Shown here in pieces: positions 34,183 through 35,577 of a stretch of DNA of 35,577 nt; position 1 is the first letter of the stretch; each line of letters opens with the position of its first letter. The notes under the pieces are model-generated. The model was not told the DNA's origin and did not search any database. It saw nothing but the letters and a program-made list of their open reading frames with translations. The stretch is from Bartonella rattaustraliani AUST/NH4 (GTDB taxonomy: Bacteria; Pseudomonadota; Alphaproteobacteria; Rhizobiales; Rhizobiaceae): the NCBI RefSeq assembly GCF_000312565.1, contig NZ_CALW02000057.1, forward strand, positions 1-35,577. Direction: 5' to 3'. Made by a program: the position numbers and the translations under genes.

Positions 34183-34926
34183 TTATTGTAATGCGTTTAT
34201 TTTAAATCGATTGATATCATCAAGTAAATCACACAGACCACAAAGAACATGAGAAAAAATTGCTTTCCCTGCTTTTGCGGTTGCTTGGCTTGCATTGCCT
34301 GCTGCACCCTGCGTGTTAAGATCACGCATTTTCCAGCCAAAGGCATGAGGACCATAAGCGCGCAAATACCGGTAATTGGCAATCATATCGGCTTGCTTAT
34401 TATGAAAATTTTGTGCTTTTTCCATATGCACTTTTTCGGGTGCCAAATAAAGCATTAAGGAAGTTTCGATAAACCCTCCATGGATATCAAGATGCTGTTG
34501 TGAGGGTTTCATTAAGCCTTGTGGGAGTCCAAAACGACTCCAGCTTGTTGCAACTGCAAGCATTGAAAAACGTCTGCGTAATTCGGTGATAACAATGCTC
34601 ATCAAAGGCGAGTTGCCTCCATGAGCGTTGAGAAGAAGGAAACGCTTAATCCCTTTATGATAGCAGCTCTCGCCGATATTGATCCATCGTTCAATGGCTT
34701 CAGAAAAGGTGAGTGTTTTTGTGCCAAGAACATCCATATGTTCACCCGAATATCCAATTTTTTCAACCGGTAAGAGTGCAATATGAAATTGCTCTTTTGT
34801 TTGTAAAGTGAGCGCTTTTGCAAAAGCATCAGCAATAATCCAGTCGGTTTCAAAGGGGAGGTGATTTCCGTGATATTCATGTGCGCCCAAGGGTAAAAGA
34901 GCGAGAAAAGGCGTATCGGATCCCAT
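34183..34926 (-). CDS. Creatininase-family metal-dependent amidohydrolase
   Basis: 247-aa protein of the creatininase superfamily (creatininase, mycofactocin MftE, FAPy deformylase). Metal-binding motif L-P-L-G-A-H-E-Y-H-G-N-H-L-P-F-E-T-D (12-28) supplies E17, H19 and D28. G-Y-S-G-E-H-M follows, then N-A-H-G-G-N (100-105) and G-G-F-I-E-T-S, which supplies the second-site glutamate. All ligands expected for a two-metal site are present. The substrate is not readable; true creatinine use is doubtful in this kind of organism. No alternative in-frame start exists upstream before a stop. It is the first gene of the unit with the COG0523 GTPase and WD40 protein; the promoter should lie in 34930-35000, where I see no recognisable Zur site. 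Confidence 0.88.
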   Translation of the reverse strand: MGSDTPFLALLPLGAHEYHGNHLPFETDWIIADAFAKALTLQTKEQFHIALLPVEKIGYSGEHMDVLGTKTLTFSEAIERWINIGESCYHKGIKRFLLLNAHGGNSPLMSIVITELRRRFSMLAVATSWSRFGLPQGLMKPSQQHLDIHGGFIETSLMLYLAPEKVHMEKAQNFHNKQADMIANYRYLRAYGPHAFGWKMRDLNTQGAAGNASQATAKAGKAIFSHVLCGLCDLLDDINRFKINALQ

Positions 34927-35400
34927 AAATTTATTGCCTAAAAGAGAAATGAATAAAAGTGATTAAAAATGGTAGAGTTTCTTTTTCCTATTTTAGTCTA
35001 TCTGTAAACGAAACGCAAATAGCAGCATTTTCACGACGAATATCTGTGCAGCTGAAGTTAAGAGATTTGTTATAAATGGTGAAGATTTCGGTGAGAAAAT
35101 TCCCTCAATTTTAAATATGATATTGGATTATCCATATTCAGAGAGTGAGTATTTTCGTAAGATTTGCTTAATGTGTACTTTTATTTTTGAAAAGCAAATT
35201 TTTAGCAATGACAATATTCCGCATAATATGATGAAAATAAATTTTCCTATAGGTTTACAAAAAGTTCGAGTGTCGAAGGAGCTGCAAGTATCCTATTTCC
35301 TTCATCTGGAGGAAAATGATAAAAATATTTTTCGTTGTGGTGGGTATTTTTATTATTATAGATCTTGATTTGCATAAAGATTTTTGTGTCCTTGATTCAA
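34927..35400. other. Intergenic region with a possible short hypothetical ORF (35117-35368)
   Basis: The only sizeable open frame is 35117-35368 (+), 83 codons: M-I-L-D-Y-P-Y-S-E-S-E-Y-F-R-K-I-C, ending G-G-Y-F-Y-Y-Y-R-S. The same frame stays open upstream for at least 35 more codons (F-V-I-N-G-E-D-F-G-E-K-I-P-S-I-L-N) without a start, so it may be the tail of a lost gene. No Shine-Dalgarno, no family recognised, and the composition is only moderately protein-like. Confidence 0.3.
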
Positions 35401-35568
35401 GGCATGAGGCATGAGGCATGAGGCATGAGGCATGAGGCATGAGGCATGAGGCATGAGGCATGAGGCATGAGGCATGAGGCATGAGGCATGAGGCATGAGG
35501 CATGAGGCATGAGGCATGAGGCATGAGGCATGAGGCATGAGGCATGAGGCATGAGGCATGAGGCATGA
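35401..35568. repeat. Heptanucleotide tandem array, 24 perfect copies of GGCATGA
   Basis: From 35401 the unit GGCATGA repeats without a single error to 35568 (24 x 7 = 168 bp). Then GGCTATGAG at the window edge breaks the pattern, and the array may resume outside. The unit is not a multiple of three, so copy-number change shifts the frame. On the plus strand every frame has a TGA each 21 bp; on the minus strand all three frames are open (repeating M-P-H-A-S-C-L). No gene is seen to use it inside the window. Confidence 0.97.
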
Positions 35569-35577
35569 GGCTATGAG

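Noticed and set aside
35255-35566. Minus-strand ORF of repeated M-P-H-A-S-C-L as a gene
   Set aside because: It is only the reading of the 7-bp array, equally open in three frames, and has no ribosome-binding site. Reported as a repeat.
35401-35577. CRISPR array
   Set aside because: There are no spacers; the unit is a 7-bp head-to-tail microsatellite.

Overview
The window looks like an alphaproteobacterial chromosome, almost certainly Bartonella. The reasons are low GC, long AT-rich spacers, a tandem array of large type V autotransporters sharing an unusual leader (M-I/V-x-V/L-F/L-K/R-N-H-x-x-L-C-A-L-T-T), and the Rhizobiales gene trio creatininase-like / CobW-like GTPase / WD40 protein. The genus call is inference from pattern recognition; no database was searched.

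Layout. 1-318: 3' end of a DnaB replicative helicase. 510-583 (-): tRNA-Gln(CTG). 684-4371 (-): a four-gene iron-siderophore ABC importer (binding protein, two FecCD permeases, ATPase). The permease and ATPase genes overlap, and a strong hairpin with a U-tract lies just after the binding-protein gene. 4572-30219 (+): the autotransporter array. It holds five apparently intact genes (AT1-AT5; 1963, 1069, 990, 868 and about 1431 aa), one full-length but ruined copy (AT6, 27199-30219) and a short leader relic (19009-19151). 30880-32163: pieces of a dead tyrosine recombinase on opposite strands; a third N-terminal scrap lies at 19291-19365. 32160-34926 (-): WD40, CobW/COG0523 and creatininase-family genes as a tight operon. 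35401 to near the end: at least 24 perfect tandem copies of a 7-bp unit.

The autotransporters share one plan: leader, an N-terminal paired-cysteine module (C...Y/F-x-C-x-D-G-K), beta-helical passenger, a conserved end-of-passenger block (YQTLR...DRLLIHGDV...SLIQV...FWDFRLE), a gene-specific linker, then V-V-P-Q-V-P-T-Y and a roughly 280-residue barrel ending in F. Passengers and linkers diverge strongly, while some barrels are almost identical (AT1 and AT3). AT1 carries two complete passengers in tandem before one barrel. This points to a surface-antigen family evolving by duplication, conversion, linker-repeat expansion and decay, with recombinase relics and inverted repeats around part of it. 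The architecture resembles the Bartonella inducible autotransporter (Iba)/BafA group, but I cannot assign individual orthologs.

The iron importer is transcribed divergently from AT1 across a 200-bp gap. No outer-membrane siderophore receptor is present here.
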